Assembly: GCA_002404095.1 (NCBI GenBank)
Contig: DHJA01000085.1
Coordinates: forward strand, 63,570 to 93,738
DNA from: Planctomycetaceae bacterium UBA4732
GTDB taxonomy: Bacteria > Planctomycetota > Planctomycetia > Gemmatales > Gemmataceae
Length of the DNA: 30,169 bases
Direction of reading: 5' to 3'
Position 1 is the first letter of the stretch. Every line of letters starts with the position of its first letter. Positions 14,789-23,212 of the stretch are shown here, in pieces. The notes beneath the pieces are model-generated. The model saw only the letters and a program-made list of their open reading frames with translations, did not search any database and had not been told where the DNA came from. The translations under genes and the position numbers were made by a program.

Positions 14789-15829
14789 ATGGACGGGCTT
14801 ACACAATCCGGCGAATCGACGCGCGGCGGACGGCGGTGGAAGCGAGCCGGGTTGACCGTATGCGGTGCGTTAGCGGCCCTCGCGTTTTTGGGCTGCCTGG
14901 GTGAAGCATATGTTCGCCTCTTTCCGCCGCGCGACTGTCTGACCTTTCTCGGCGAGGCGTCGCCGTTGCGCGGCCCCTTCGCCCCGGACGCCGAATTCGG
15001 CGTCGGCTACCGCTCCTGGCAAGCGTTCCGCGACGACAACCCACGTTTACAGACCTACCTCCCTTTCGACTCATCCGCCGACGCGCGGCCGATCTGGGCC
15101 TTCTTCGGCAACTCCTTCGCGCAGGCGCCGGGCATGTTGGCCGACACGGCCCGCGCTCGTCTGCCCGAACATCGGGTGTTCAATCTCGGCCGCAATGAAC
15201 ATTTGTGCGTCCGGCTTGCCCAAGTCCGCCTACTGCTGGAAAACGGCCTGAAACCGGAGCGGATCTTCGTAGTCCTCATGCCGCTCGACGCCGCCGTGTT
15301 GGGACTGGACCCCCTGGCGAGTTTGCACGTCACCGCGCGGGGCGCCCTAACCTATCGGCCGTGTCCGCCGGACGGTCCCGCCTGCTGGCTGGTCGAACAC
15401 AGCGCCTTGGCCCGCACCGCCTGGTTCCGCACCGGCCGTCAACACGCCCGCCCTGACTTTCGCGCGGCCCAGCTGAACCAGGGCGTTGAACCCGGCCTCC
15501 TCGCCGACCTCGATCGAGTGTTCGGCGCCCTTGCCCTCGCCGCCGTCGAACACCATACCCCCGTCACCGTCCTGCTCATTCCCAACCATGAACAGATTAC
15601 CGGCGGCGCTCCCTTTGGTTTTCAGGACGCCATGACCACGCTCCTACCGCGGCAAGGCATTGATGTCTGCGACCCGCGCGCGGCGTTCCTCGACCGCCGC
15701 GACAAACCGGACCTCTTCATCCCCGATAAGCACTTTTCCCCGCTAGGCAACCGCCTTTTGATGGCCGAGTTACTCCGCCACCTGGAAACGGTCGGCGCCC
15801 GCGTCCCCACGGAACTGGATCCGTCATGA
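14789..15829 (+). CDS. SGNH-hydrolase-like protein, AlgJ/AlgX-type partner of the MBOAT acyltransferase
   Basis: A 346-residue protein with an N-terminal membrane anchor (AGLTVCGALAALAFLGCL, about 20-40) and a periplasmic SGNH-like domain. Block I is FFGNSFAQ with candidate nucleophile Ser109. The C-terminal block is IPDKHFSPLGN with Asp313 and His315, the usual D-x-x-H dyad region shortened to D-K-H. Such proteins accept an acyl group passed through the MBOAT channel and place it on an exported polysaccharide. The stop overlaps the MBOAT start (ATGA), so the two genes are coupled. GGAGG lies before the ATG. The polysaccharide is not identifiable; no alginate-type synthesis genes are nearby. 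Confidence 0.8.
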   Translation: MDGLTQSGESTRGGRRWKRAGLTVCGALAALAFLGCLGEAYVRLFPPRDCLTFLGEASPLRGPFAPDAEFGVGYRSWQAFRDDNPRLQTYLPFDSSADARPIWAFFGNSFAQAPGMLADTARARLPEHRVFNLGRNEHLCVRLAQVRLLLENGLKPERIFVVLMPLDAAVLGLDPLASLHVTARGALTYRPCPPDGPACWLVEHSALARTAWFRTGRQHARPDFRAAQLNQGVEPGLLADLDRVFGALALAAVEHHTPVTVLLIPNHEQITGGAPFGFQDAMTTLLPRQGIDVCDPRAAFLDRRDKPDLFIPDKHFSPLGNRLLMAELLRHLETVGARVPTELDPS

Positions 15830-17292
15830 ACTTCACCGAGCCGTCGTTCCTGTACTTCGCTCCGGCGGTCTTCCTGTTGTGGCAGCTTTGCCGCCGCCGC
15901 GAATCGTGGCAGGTTGCTCTCCTGCTCACCGCCAGCCTACTCTTCTATGGCTTTCACCAACCCAAGCTGCTGCCGATCCTACTGCTCTACTGCGTCGTGG
16001 ACTGGCTCGTCGGGCTGGGGCTGACGCGCTCCAGGAGGCCGCGGGTCGTTTTGACTTTGGGCGTCGGCTTCAACCTCGGACTGCTGGCGTTCTACAAATA
16101 CACCCCCTTGGTGCTCGCCACGGCCGCCTGGCTGCTCAACCAAGCCGGCCTACGGTCGCCGTTCGCGCCGCCGGCCGCTGGAGACTGGCCTATCCCTTTC
16201 GGGATCTCCTTTTACGCTTTTACCGGCGTCGCCTACATGGTGGACGTCTTCCGCCGTAACGCGACCGCCGAAACCAGCCTATCGCGCTATGCTTTGTCAG
16301 CCGTATTCTTTCCTCACCTCGTGGCCGGCCCCATCCTGCGCGCCGACGAATTCCTGGCGCACCTTCGGCCCGGCCGGACGCCGCGCGCTCCGCTGGCGCC
16401 GGCCGAGGCCGGCTGGCTGCTGGCGCGAGGTTTCTTCAAGAAGATGGTGCTGGCCGATCGCATCTCCGCCGCGGTCGATCCCTTCTTCGCCCACGTCGGC
16501 GACCCGACCACGGCCGGTGTATGGGCGCTGCCCTATGTTTGGCTCTACGCCCTGCAAATCTACTTCGACTTCTCCGCATACACCGACATCGCGCGCGGCC
16601 TGGGGTTGCTGTTCGGCTACCGTTGGCCGGACAATTTCAACTGGCCGTATTTGGCCGAGTCCGTCGCGGAGTTCTGGCGCCGATGGCACATTACCCTGTC
16701 GCGCTTCCTGCGCGACTATCTGTACATCCCGTTGGGCGGCAGCCGTCGCGGCTGGTGGCGGACGAATCTAAACTTGATGCTGACGATGCTGCTCGGCGGT
16801 CTATGGCACGGAGCGAGTTGGTCGTTCCTTCTATGGGGTGGACTACATGGGGTCTTCCTCATCGTCCACCGTTTCTGGCTTCTGTGCCCGTGGCGCGATC
16901 GGTTGGCCCGGCTCACCGGCCCCGCGGGCTTTTTGTGGCGCGGTGCTTGCATTGCCTTGACGTTCCATGCGGTCTGCCTTGCGTGGTGCTTCTTCCGCCT
17001 GCCAGCCCTCCCGGACAGCCTGGCATGCGTCGCCAAGTGGTTCGTCTTTAATTCCGACAAGGTGTGGGTAGGCGGCGCGGCCGACGCCTCGCTCTGGGCG
17101 GCGCTGGCCGGCTACGGCTTACTGGCGGCCTTGGCCGGGCGCGCCCAACGATGGCTGGAAACTCGGCCGCGGCCCTTCCCGGCGCCGTTTCTCCGCGGCT
17201 TTGTTTGGACTTTCAGTCTTATGCTTCTGCTACTGGCGGTGCTGCTCTCACCCGGCGGGACGGCGCCGGCGTTCATTTATTTCCAATTCTGA
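15826..17292 (+). CDS. MBOAT-family O-acyltransferase, AlgI/DltB-like
   Basis: A 488-residue polytopic membrane protein with about ten to twelve helices. MBOAT landmarks are PFGISFYAFTGVAYMVDV, FFPHLVAGPILR, YFDFSAYTDIARGLGLLFG, FNWPYLAESVAEFWRRWHI, YLYIPLGGSRRG and GGLWHGASW, whose His328 is the invariant catalytic histidine. AlgI and DltB-type enzymes move acyl groups across the membrane for polysaccharide or wall-polymer acetylation. The coupled upstream SGNH protein supplies the extracytoplasmic step. Length is typical for AlgI. The acceptor is unknown. Confidence 0.93.
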   Translation: MNFTEPSFLYFAPAVFLLWQLCRRRESWQVALLLTASLLFYGFHQPKLLPILLLYCVVDWLVGLGLTRSRRPRVVLTLGVGFNLGLLAFYKYTPLVLATAAWLLNQAGLRSPFAPPAAGDWPIPFGISFYAFTGVAYMVDVFRRNATAETSLSRYALSAVFFPHLVAGPILRADEFLAHLRPGRTPRAPLAPAEAGWLLARGFFKKMVLADRISAAVDPFFAHVGDPTTAGVWALPYVWLYALQIYFDFSAYTDIARGLGLLFGYRWPDNFNWPYLAESVAEFWRRWHITLSRFLRDYLYIPLGGSRRGWWRTNLNLMLTMLLGGLWHGASWSFLLWGGLHGVFLIVHRFWLLCPWRDRLARLTGPAGFLWRGACIALTFHAVCLAWCFFRLPALPDSLACVAKWFVFNSDKVWVGGAADASLWAALAGYGLLAALAGRAQRWLETRPRPFPAPFLRGFVWTFSLMLLLLAVLLSPGGTAPAFIYFQF

Positions 17293-17677
17293 GAAGCGAT
17301 GCTTGTGTGCGATTCCATCGCGCCAACGGCGTTCATTGGCGTGCAGTGGCAATCGGCCACCCGCCAAGGAACGCTGTTGGCGGGATGGGTTGGCGGGACG
17401 TAAGTCGTTACGGCATCAGGGATTTCCGTGGCTCCCGCCAACCCGCCAACCATTTTCGGGCGAGTGTCGCGCACCACGTGGCAAAACAGAAAGTAAGGGG
17501 CGCTCACAGAATGAATTACCAGCCCGGAGCGCAAGCGGCGGGTTGAGTCTAAACCCGTCGCTTGCGCTCCGGGCTGGTAAGCAAAATGTTTTTGTTGGCC
17601 GAAGCACTCGCTGTGTGCTACACCAGTGGTTTCCGGCGCCCCTCGAAGCTCTTGACTTCTGGAATGAGTAAAATCCG
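17293..17677. other. Gap without a gene, two hairpins
   Basis: No credible ORF in 385 bp. Features are an imperfect two-step inverted repeat of the TTGGCGGGA type (17377-17398 with 17433-17451) and the family B palindrome at 17516-17580. The last 95 bp must carry the mod 5' region, but I see no good promoter or ribosome site there beyond a weak GGAATGAG. Confidence 0.55.
17516..17580. repeat. Palindrome family B, copy 1, upstream of mod
   Basis: Arms of 29 bp (17516-17544 and 17552-17580; TTACCAGCCCGGAGCGCAAG core) with one mismatch and a 7-nt loop. It shares TACCAGCC(n)GAGCGC(R)AGCG with the hairpin at 19714-19775 next to the RAYT gene. Confidence 0.9.
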
Positions 17678-19702
17678 ATGCCGGCTAAAACTGAACTGCT
17701 CTGGGAAGGCAAGTACGACGCCAAAGGCAACCGCGTCCTGCCGTTGCGGGTGAAGCTGCCGTTCCAGGACGTGGAGACGGTCAACGAATCGGTCCTGAGC
17801 CGGCGCACCCTGTTCCGCGCCCAGCCGGACGCGCTGCCCTGGCGCAACCGCCTCATATGGGGCGACAAGAAATACGTCCTGCCGGCCCTGCTGGAGGAGT
17901 TCGCCGGCAAAGTGAACCTCATCTACATCGACCCGCCGTTTGACACCGGCGCCGATTTCTCCTTCACCGCCGCCGTGCCCGACGCGCCGGAAGAGGAAGA
18001 CGGCGACAACCTCGCTTTCACCAAGGAGCCGAGCGTCATCGAGCAGAAGGCGTATCGCGATACCTGGGGCCGCGGGCTGGATTCGTATTTGCAGTGGTTT
18101 TATGAGACGGTGACGATCCTGCATGGGCTGCTGGCGGAGAATGGGAGTATTTATGTGCATTTGGATTGGCATGTTGGGCACTATGCGAAATGTGTACTTG
18201 ACGAAATATTCGGCTCGGATCGTTTCCTCAGCGAAATAATCTGGCAGCGGACTAGCGCGCACGGCGACACGAAATCATGGGGAGTAATCAACGACAAAAT
18301 ACTTTTCTACACTAAAGGTCCAGCTTATACTTGGCACGCCTTAACACGCCCATTCACAGACGAATACATTCAATCTCATTATGGCGCAGTCGAAGAAGGA
18401 AGCGGCAGACGGTTTTCGGCGAGCAGCCTGACCGCTGCGGGCACTAGAAAGGGCGACACGGGGAAGCCCTGGAGGGGGTTCGATCCCAACACTATTGGTC
18501 GCCATTGGGCAAAGCTCCGCTCCGAACTAGACAAGATGGACGTAGAAGGAAGAATCTACTGGCCAAAAAAGGAAGGAGGATGGCCGCGGGAGAGGCTCTA
18601 TCTGGATGAACGCAGCGGCAGAGCCGTAGCCAACATTTGGGATGACGTTTATCCTGTTAACAGCCAAGCGAAGGAGGACACGAGATACTCAACCCAAAAG
18701 CCCGAAGCGCTCCTCGACCGCATTATCCGCGCCTCCTCCAACGAAGACGACCTGATCCTCGACTGCTTCTGCGGCTCCGGCACGACGGCCGCCGTCGCCG
18801 AGAAGCTCGGCCGTCGCTGGATCGCCTGCGACCTCGGCCGCTTCGCCATTCATACCACCCGGAAGCGCCTGCTCAACATCGAAGGCGTCAAGCCGTTCCT
18901 GGTGCAGAACCTCGGCAAATACGAGCGGCAGCTGTGGCAGGCAGGAACCTTCGCGGAATCAGCCGGCTCACGCCGGCCGCTCGCCGAGACTCCCGAACAG
19001 GCGGCGGAACGGCAGCGCAAGTACACCGACTTCATCCTCCGCCTTTACAACGCCAAGCCGCTGTCCGGCGGCGCGGCCCTGCACGGCGTCAAGAACGGCC
19101 GGCTCGTCCACGTCGGTGGCGTCGAGGCGCCGGTCAGCGACGGCGACATCCGCCAGATCGCCGTCGAGTTTGCGCGGCGCATGGGTACCGGCAAGGAGGC
19201 GCCGACCGGCAACGGCGTGGACGTGCTGGGCTGGGACTTCGCCTTCGAGGTCAACGAAATCGCCCGCCAGCAGGCCGAGCGCGCCAACCTCAACCTGCGC
19301 TTCCTGCGCATCCCGCGCGACGTGATGGACAAGCGGGCCGTCGATCAGGGCGACATTAAGTTCTTCGAGCTGGCCGCGCTGTCGGTGGCCGCCAAGACCA
19401 AGCGCCTCGACGTGGCGTTGTCGCTGTCGAACTTCGTCATCCCGCCGGACGACGTACCGGAGGAGGTGCGCACGGCCGTCAAGCATTGGTCGCAGTGGAT
19501 CGACTACTGGGCGGTGGACTGGGACCACGACGGCAAGACGTTCCACAACCAGTGGCAGACGTTCCGCACGCGCAAGCAGACGAAGCTCGAAGCGGCGGCG
19601 GTCCATAGTTATGAGGCGGCCGGCGAGTACAACGTGATGGTGAAGGTGATCGATATTTTGGGTAATGACACGACGAAGACGATCAAGGTGGCGGTGAAAT
19701 GA
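17678..19702 (+). CDS. Type III-like site-specific DNA methyltransferase (Mod)
   Basis: A 674-residue beta-class amino-methyltransferase. Motif IV is IDPPFDTG (Asp85), motif I comes later as DCFCGSGTTA (Asp362), and motif X-like STQKPEALLDR lies just before it. The order IV then I with the specificity region between is typical of Type III Mod and other beta-class enzymes; DPPF suggests N6-adenine or N4-cytosine. The segment at about 18130-18700, the presumed target-recognition domain, is visibly AT-richer (about 42-45% GC in sampled lines) than the flanks (about 70%), indicating exchange of specificity. The C-terminus (HSYEAAGEYNVMVKVID) looks like a PKD-type beta-sandwich. The partner Res gene lies downstream across a transposase gene. 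The recognition site is not predictable. Confidence 0.9.
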   Translation: MPAKTELLWEGKYDAKGNRVLPLRVKLPFQDVETVNESVLSRRTLFRAQPDALPWRNRLIWGDKKYVLPALLEEFAGKVNLIYIDPPFDTGADFSFTAAVPDAPEEEDGDNLAFTKEPSVIEQKAYRDTWGRGLDSYLQWFYETVTILHGLLAENGSIYVHLDWHVGHYAKCVLDEIFGSDRFLSEIIWQRTSAHGDTKSWGVINDKILFYTKGPAYTWHALTRPFTDEYIQSHYGAVEEGSGRRFSASSLTAAGTRKGDTGKPWRGFDPNTIGRHWAKLRSELDKMDVEGRIYWPKKEGGWPRERLYLDERSGRAVANIWDDVYPVNSQAKEDTRYSTQKPEALLDRIIRASSNEDDLILDCFCGSGTTAAVAEKLGRRWIACDLGRFAIHTTRKRLLNIEGVKPFLVQNLGKYERQLWQAGTFAESAGSRRPLAETPEQAAERQRKYTDFILRLYNAKPLSGGAALHGVKNGRLVHVGGVEAPVSDGDIRQIAVEFARRMGTGKEAPTGNGVDVLGWDFAFEVNEIARQQAERANLNLRFLRIPRDVMDKRAVDQGDIKFFELAALSVAAKTKRLDVALSLSNFVIPPDDVPEEVRTAVKHWSQWIDYWAVDWDHDGKTFHNQWQTFRTRKQTKLEAAAVHSYEAAGEYNVMVKVIDILGNDTTKTIKVAVK

Positions 19703-19713
19703 GCGAATAGCGC

Positions 19714-19775
19714 TACCAGCCGCGAGCGCGAGCGAGCGATGGAGCGAAAACGCTCGCTCGCGCTCGCGGCTGGTA
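19714..19775. repeat. Palindrome family B, copy 2, next to the RAYT gene
   Basis: Perfect 25-bp arms (19714-19738 and 19751-19775; TACCAGCCGCGAGCGCGAGC core) with a 12-nt loop. It starts 12 bp after the mod stop and ends 44 bp before the RAYT start codon. Its position beside a REP-associated transposase suggests a REP-like element. Confidence 0.9.
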
Positions 19776-19819
19776 AGAGCGTGATTGTGAGTGAGAAGAA
19801 AGGAAGGAGCAATGTCGTT

Positions 19820-20278
19820 ATGAGCGAACCTCTTGCGTACCTCATCACCTGGACGACTCACGGAACGTGGCTGCCGGGCGATGAGCGCGGCTGGGTGCAA
19901 AAATATGTGCCCGGCGTCCAGGCGGGCGATCCGGCCCGACGCGGCGAAGCCCAGCAGAAAATGGATGAGCCGCCTATCGTCCTCGACTCCGAGCAACGGG
20001 CGCTAGTGGAGGCCACGGTGCGGGCGCACTGCGATATTCGCCGCTGGTCGCTTCACGCGCTCAACGCCAGGAGCAACCACGTCCACGTCGTCGTGACGGC
20101 GGCGGAGACCGATCCCGCGAAGGTGATGGACCAGTTCAAGGCGTGGTGTTCGCGGCGACTGAACGAGCGGGCGGGACATGCACAGGAACACTGGTGGACG
20201 CGGCACGGCAGTACGAAATGGATCAACGACGAATCGTATTTGCAAAACGCGATTCGGTACGTCCTTGAAGGACAGTGA
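19820..20278 (+). CDS. REP-associated tyrosine transposase (RAYT, Y1_Tnp family)
   Basis: A 152-residue HUH-superfamily Y1 transposase. The metal-binding pair is H87-V-H89 within SNHVHVVV, and the candidate nucleophile is Tyr147 in NAIRYVLEGQ. The N-terminus (LAYLITWTTHGTWLPGDERGW) is characteristic of RAYTs. These enzymes nick single-stranded palindromic REP sequences and are thought to spread them. The ATG at 19820 follows GGAAGGAG. It lies between mod and res, with a family B hairpin 44 bp upstream and only four bases before res, so it is probably co-transcribed with the restriction genes. The motif is intact, so activity is possible. Confidence 0.88.
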   Translation: MSEPLAYLITWTTHGTWLPGDERGWVQKYVPGVQAGDPARRGEAQQKMDEPPIVLDSEQRALVEATVRAHCDIRRWSLHALNARSNHVHVVVTAAETDPAKVMDQFKAWCSRRLNERAGHAQEHWWTRHGSTKWINDESYLQNAIRYVLEGQ

Positions 20279-20282
20279 ACTC

Positions 20283-22835
20283 ATGGCGCGCAAGAAGACC
20301 ACCACACCCCCTGAGCCGGCGCTTTTCGACGTGAAAATGAGCACGGCCCCGTGCGTACCCGCCATCCGCGAGGCCGTGAACCGCTGGCGCGCCGACGGCT
20401 ACCCCGGTGCGACACAGACGACGCGCCGGCTGCTAAATCACTGGTTTCTGACGGATCACCGTTTGCCCGACGGCCGGAAGTTCAGGTATCACGACTGCCA
20501 TCGCCCCGCCATCGAGACGCTGATCTATCTCTACGAAGTCGTTAAAGTGCGCCGGCAAAAGCCCCTGCTCGAAACCTTCGCCGGCCGATCCGACCTGAAG
20601 CTGCTGCAATACGACGACTTCGCGCGCTACTGCGTCAAGATGGCTACCGGCAGCGGCAAGACCAAGGTGATGGCCCTGGCCGTGGCCTGGCAGTACTTCA
20701 ACGCCGTGGCCGAGGCCCGCGACGACTACGCCAAGACGTTTCTCGTCATCGCCCCCAACGTCATCGTCTTCGAGCGACTGCGAACCGACTTCGGCGGCGG
20801 CCGCATCTTTGTCAACGATCCTGTCATTCCGGAAGAACTGCGCATCTATTGGGACCTCCAATGTTACATGCGCGGCGAAGGGGAACGGGCTGGATCGACC
20901 GGCGCGCTGTACCTGAGCAACATCCAGCAGATGTACGAGGGGGCGGAACCCGAAGACGACGAGCCGGACGTGATGACGGCCATGCTGGGGCCGAAGCCGC
21001 CGGCGACGACCCAAGAAGTCGAAGACTTCCTGCCGCGAATCGCCGAACGCGGCGGACCTGTGGCGGTGCTGAACGACGAGGCGCACCACACGCATGACGA
21101 AGAGGGCGAATGGAACAAAACCATCCGGCGCCTTCACGCCGCCACGGCCGGCGGGCTGGCCGCGCAGTTCGACTTCACGGCGACGCCCCGGCACACGAAG
21201 GGACAGCTCTTCTCATGGACAGTGTACGACTACCCGCTGAAACAGGCGATTATCGACGGCATCGTGAAACGGCCGCTCAAGGGCGTGGCCAAAGGCATCG
21301 CCGAACAGCCGTCGCAGATGGCCAGCACACGGTATCAAGCGTACCTCGCCGCCGGCGTCGAGCGCTGGAAGGAGTACCGCGACCAACTCGCGCCCTTGGG
21401 CCGCAAGCCGGTCCTTTTCGTGATGATGAACGACACGCGCGAGGCGGACGACGTGGGCGACTGGTTACAAAGGAAATATCCCGCGGAGTTCGGCGGCGAC
21501 CGCCTGTTAATCATTCACACGAACCGATCCGGCGACGTGGCGATCAAGGACCTGGACGCCGCCCGGAGCGTGGCCCGCGACGTGGACGAGGGCAAAAGTC
21601 CGGTGAATTGCATCGTCAGCGTCGTCATGCTGCGCGAGGGATGGGACGTTCAATCCGTGACCGTGATCGTGGGCCTGCGCCCCTACACCGCGAAAGCCAA
21701 CATCTTGCCTGAGCAGACGGTCGGCCGCGGTTTGCGGCTGATGTTCCGCGAGGATCGCAACGGCTACGTTGAGCGCGTGGACATCATCGGCAATCGGAAG
21801 TTCATCGAATTCGTCGAGCAGCTGGAAAAAGATGAGGACATGCAGCTCGACGAGTTCGTGCTTGGCAAGGACAAGGTTTCCATCGTCGTCATCGAGCCGA
21901 TGGACGATAAGGCGGACAAGGATATCGCTCTGCCGGAACTGAGTCCGATCCTGGAGCGCAAAAAGTCCCTGGCGGACGAGATCGCCGCGCTTGATGTGAA
22001 CGCCTTCTCCTGTCCGGTCCTGCCGCGCAAAGAAGGCGACAAGGCGGCCCGCGAGTTCCGGTACGAAGCGCATGATCTCATCACGCTTCAGAAGCTGATC
22101 GAGAGAGATTACACCATTCCCGCTCCGCAAACGGCGGAAGAAGTCATCGGCTATTACGCGCGGCGGATCGCGCAAGACGTGAAGCTGCCGTCGCAGTTCG
22201 CCGCGCTGGTTCCCAAGGTGCGCGAGTTTTTGGAACGGAAGGCCTTTGGCGGCCCGGTGGACGTCAGTACGCCGGAGATGGTGAAGGCGATTGGGAACAA
22301 CGTCGTTCAGTACGTGACGGTCAAGACCTTCACGGCCGCCCTGCGCGACTTGGTTGTGCAAGAGCTGGAGCCGACGCTGCTCAACGTCGGCCGGTCGCTG
22401 TCGGAAACGCCGAAGTTCCCCTGGTCGCGAAAGACGCTGGCCGCGAAGAAGTCCATCTTCAACCTGGTGGCGTGCGACAACGAGTTGGAGAAGGAGTTCG
22501 CCCGCTTCCTGGAAGCGGCCGACGACGTGGAGCGCTTCGCCAAGCTGCCGGAGCGTTTCGGGTTCGTCATTGAGTACATCGACCCCTCAGGCAACCTGCG
22601 GTTTTACGAGCCGGATTTCGTGGCCGTGACCACGGACGGCGCGTCCTATCTAGTCGAGACGAAGGGCATGGAGGACGTGAATGTGGCGAATAAGGACCGG
22701 GCGGCGCAGCTCTGGTGCGAGGACGCAACGAAGCTGACCGGGAAGCCGTGGGGCTACCTGAAGGTGCAAGAGAAGGAATACAAGCAACTCCAGCCGAGCC
22801 TTTTCGGTGAAGTGACTTTCCTGGGTCTCAAATAG
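20283..22835 (+). CDS. Type III-like restriction enzyme Res subunit (helicase plus PD-(D/E)XK nuclease)
   Basis: An 850-residue superfamily 2 helicase with nuclease. Walker A is MATGSGKT (120-127), the DEAH-type Walker B is NDEAHH (Asp265), motif III region is FDFTATP, and the motif VI region is EQTVGRGLRLMF. The C-terminal nuclease has FYEPDF (Asp778) followed by LVETKG (Glu792, Lys794), a PD-(D/E)XK site. Together with Mod it should form an ATP-dependent restriction complex. The ATG at 20283 uses GAAGGA inside the end of the RAYT gene. All motifs are intact. The split from mod by a transposase gene is unusual, since mod and res are normally adjacent. Confidence 0.92.
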   Translation: MARKKTTTPPEPALFDVKMSTAPCVPAIREAVNRWRADGYPGATQTTRRLLNHWFLTDHRLPDGRKFRYHDCHRPAIETLIYLYEVVKVRRQKPLLETFAGRSDLKLLQYDDFARYCVKMATGSGKTKVMALAVAWQYFNAVAEARDDYAKTFLVIAPNVIVFERLRTDFGGGRIFVNDPVIPEELRIYWDLQCYMRGEGERAGSTGALYLSNIQQMYEGAEPEDDEPDVMTAMLGPKPPATTQEVEDFLPRIAERGGPVAVLNDEAHHTHDEEGEWNKTIRRLHAATAGGLAAQFDFTATPRHTKGQLFSWTVYDYPLKQAIIDGIVKRPLKGVAKGIAEQPSQMASTRYQAYLAAGVERWKEYRDQLAPLGRKPVLFVMMNDTREADDVGDWLQRKYPAEFGGDRLLIIHTNRSGDVAIKDLDAARSVARDVDEGKSPVNCIVSVVMLREGWDVQSVTVIVGLRPYTAKANILPEQTVGRGLRLMFREDRNGYVERVDIIGNRKFIEFVEQLEKDEDMQLDEFVLGKDKVSIVVIEPMDDKADKDIALPELSPILERKKSLADEIAALDVNAFSCPVLPRKEGDKAAREFRYEAHDLITLQKLIERDYTIPAPQTAEEVIGYYARRIAQDVKLPSQFAALVPKVREFLERKAFGGPVDVSTPEMVKAIGNNVVQYVTVKTFTAALRDLVVQELEPTLLNVGRSLSETPKFPWSRKTLAAKKSIFNLVACDNELEKEFARFLEAADDVERFAKLPERFGFVIEYIDPSGNLRFYEPDFVAVTTDGASYLVETKGMEDVNVANKDRAAQLWCEDATKLTGKPWGYLKVQEKEYKQLQPSLFGEVTFLGLK

Positions 22836-22859
22836 GGATAGGCTACCGACGACCCATGA

Positions 22860-23135
22860 AACGAAAAGGGCAAACGCAAAGCGAACGACCGGGCCTGGAA
22901 AGTGAGCGCCGTAGAGATCGCCGCCAACGGATTCAACCTGGATCGCAAGAAGCCGAGCGCCAAGGACGACTTCGAGCATCTTCCCCCGGAGCCGCTGGCC
23001 GACGACATCCTCCAGAAAGAACTGCGCGTCGCGGAGACTATGCGGGAGATCAAGGAGATTCAGACCCAAATATCTGCGATACGACACGCCATGCTCCCGG
23101 CGATCCTGGACCGGGCTATCCGAGGCGAGATGTAG
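22860..23135 (+). pseudogene. Relic of a Type I restriction system (HsdM C-terminus joined to HsdS C-terminus)
   Basis: An open frame of 91 codons with no ATG. Its first part (KGKRKANDRAWKVSAVEIAA, then NGFNLDRKKP) resembles the extreme C-terminus of HsdM methylase subunits. Its last part (MLPAILDRAIRGEM) is the typical ending of an HsdS specificity subunit (LPAILDKAFRGEL-like), preceded by a helical EIKEIQTQI spacer. A deletion that removed the HsdM body and most of HsdS would leave this. A GTG at 22902 could still allow translation of 77 residues. It follows res by 24 bp. Either a scar of an older system replaced by the present one, or a retained small protein. Confidence 0.6.
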
Positions 23136-23212
23136 CATGTGCTTGTAGGCTTCGCCGCGCCTGATAAAAAGGAGGGGGGACGGGCGAATCCGGGCGCGAC
23201 GCGAGGGCTGCC

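Noticed and set aside
18968..19996. 342-residue minus-strand ORF opposite mod and the RAYT start
   Set aside because: It is antisense to a gene with clear motifs on the plus strand. Long open antisense frames are expected at this GC content.
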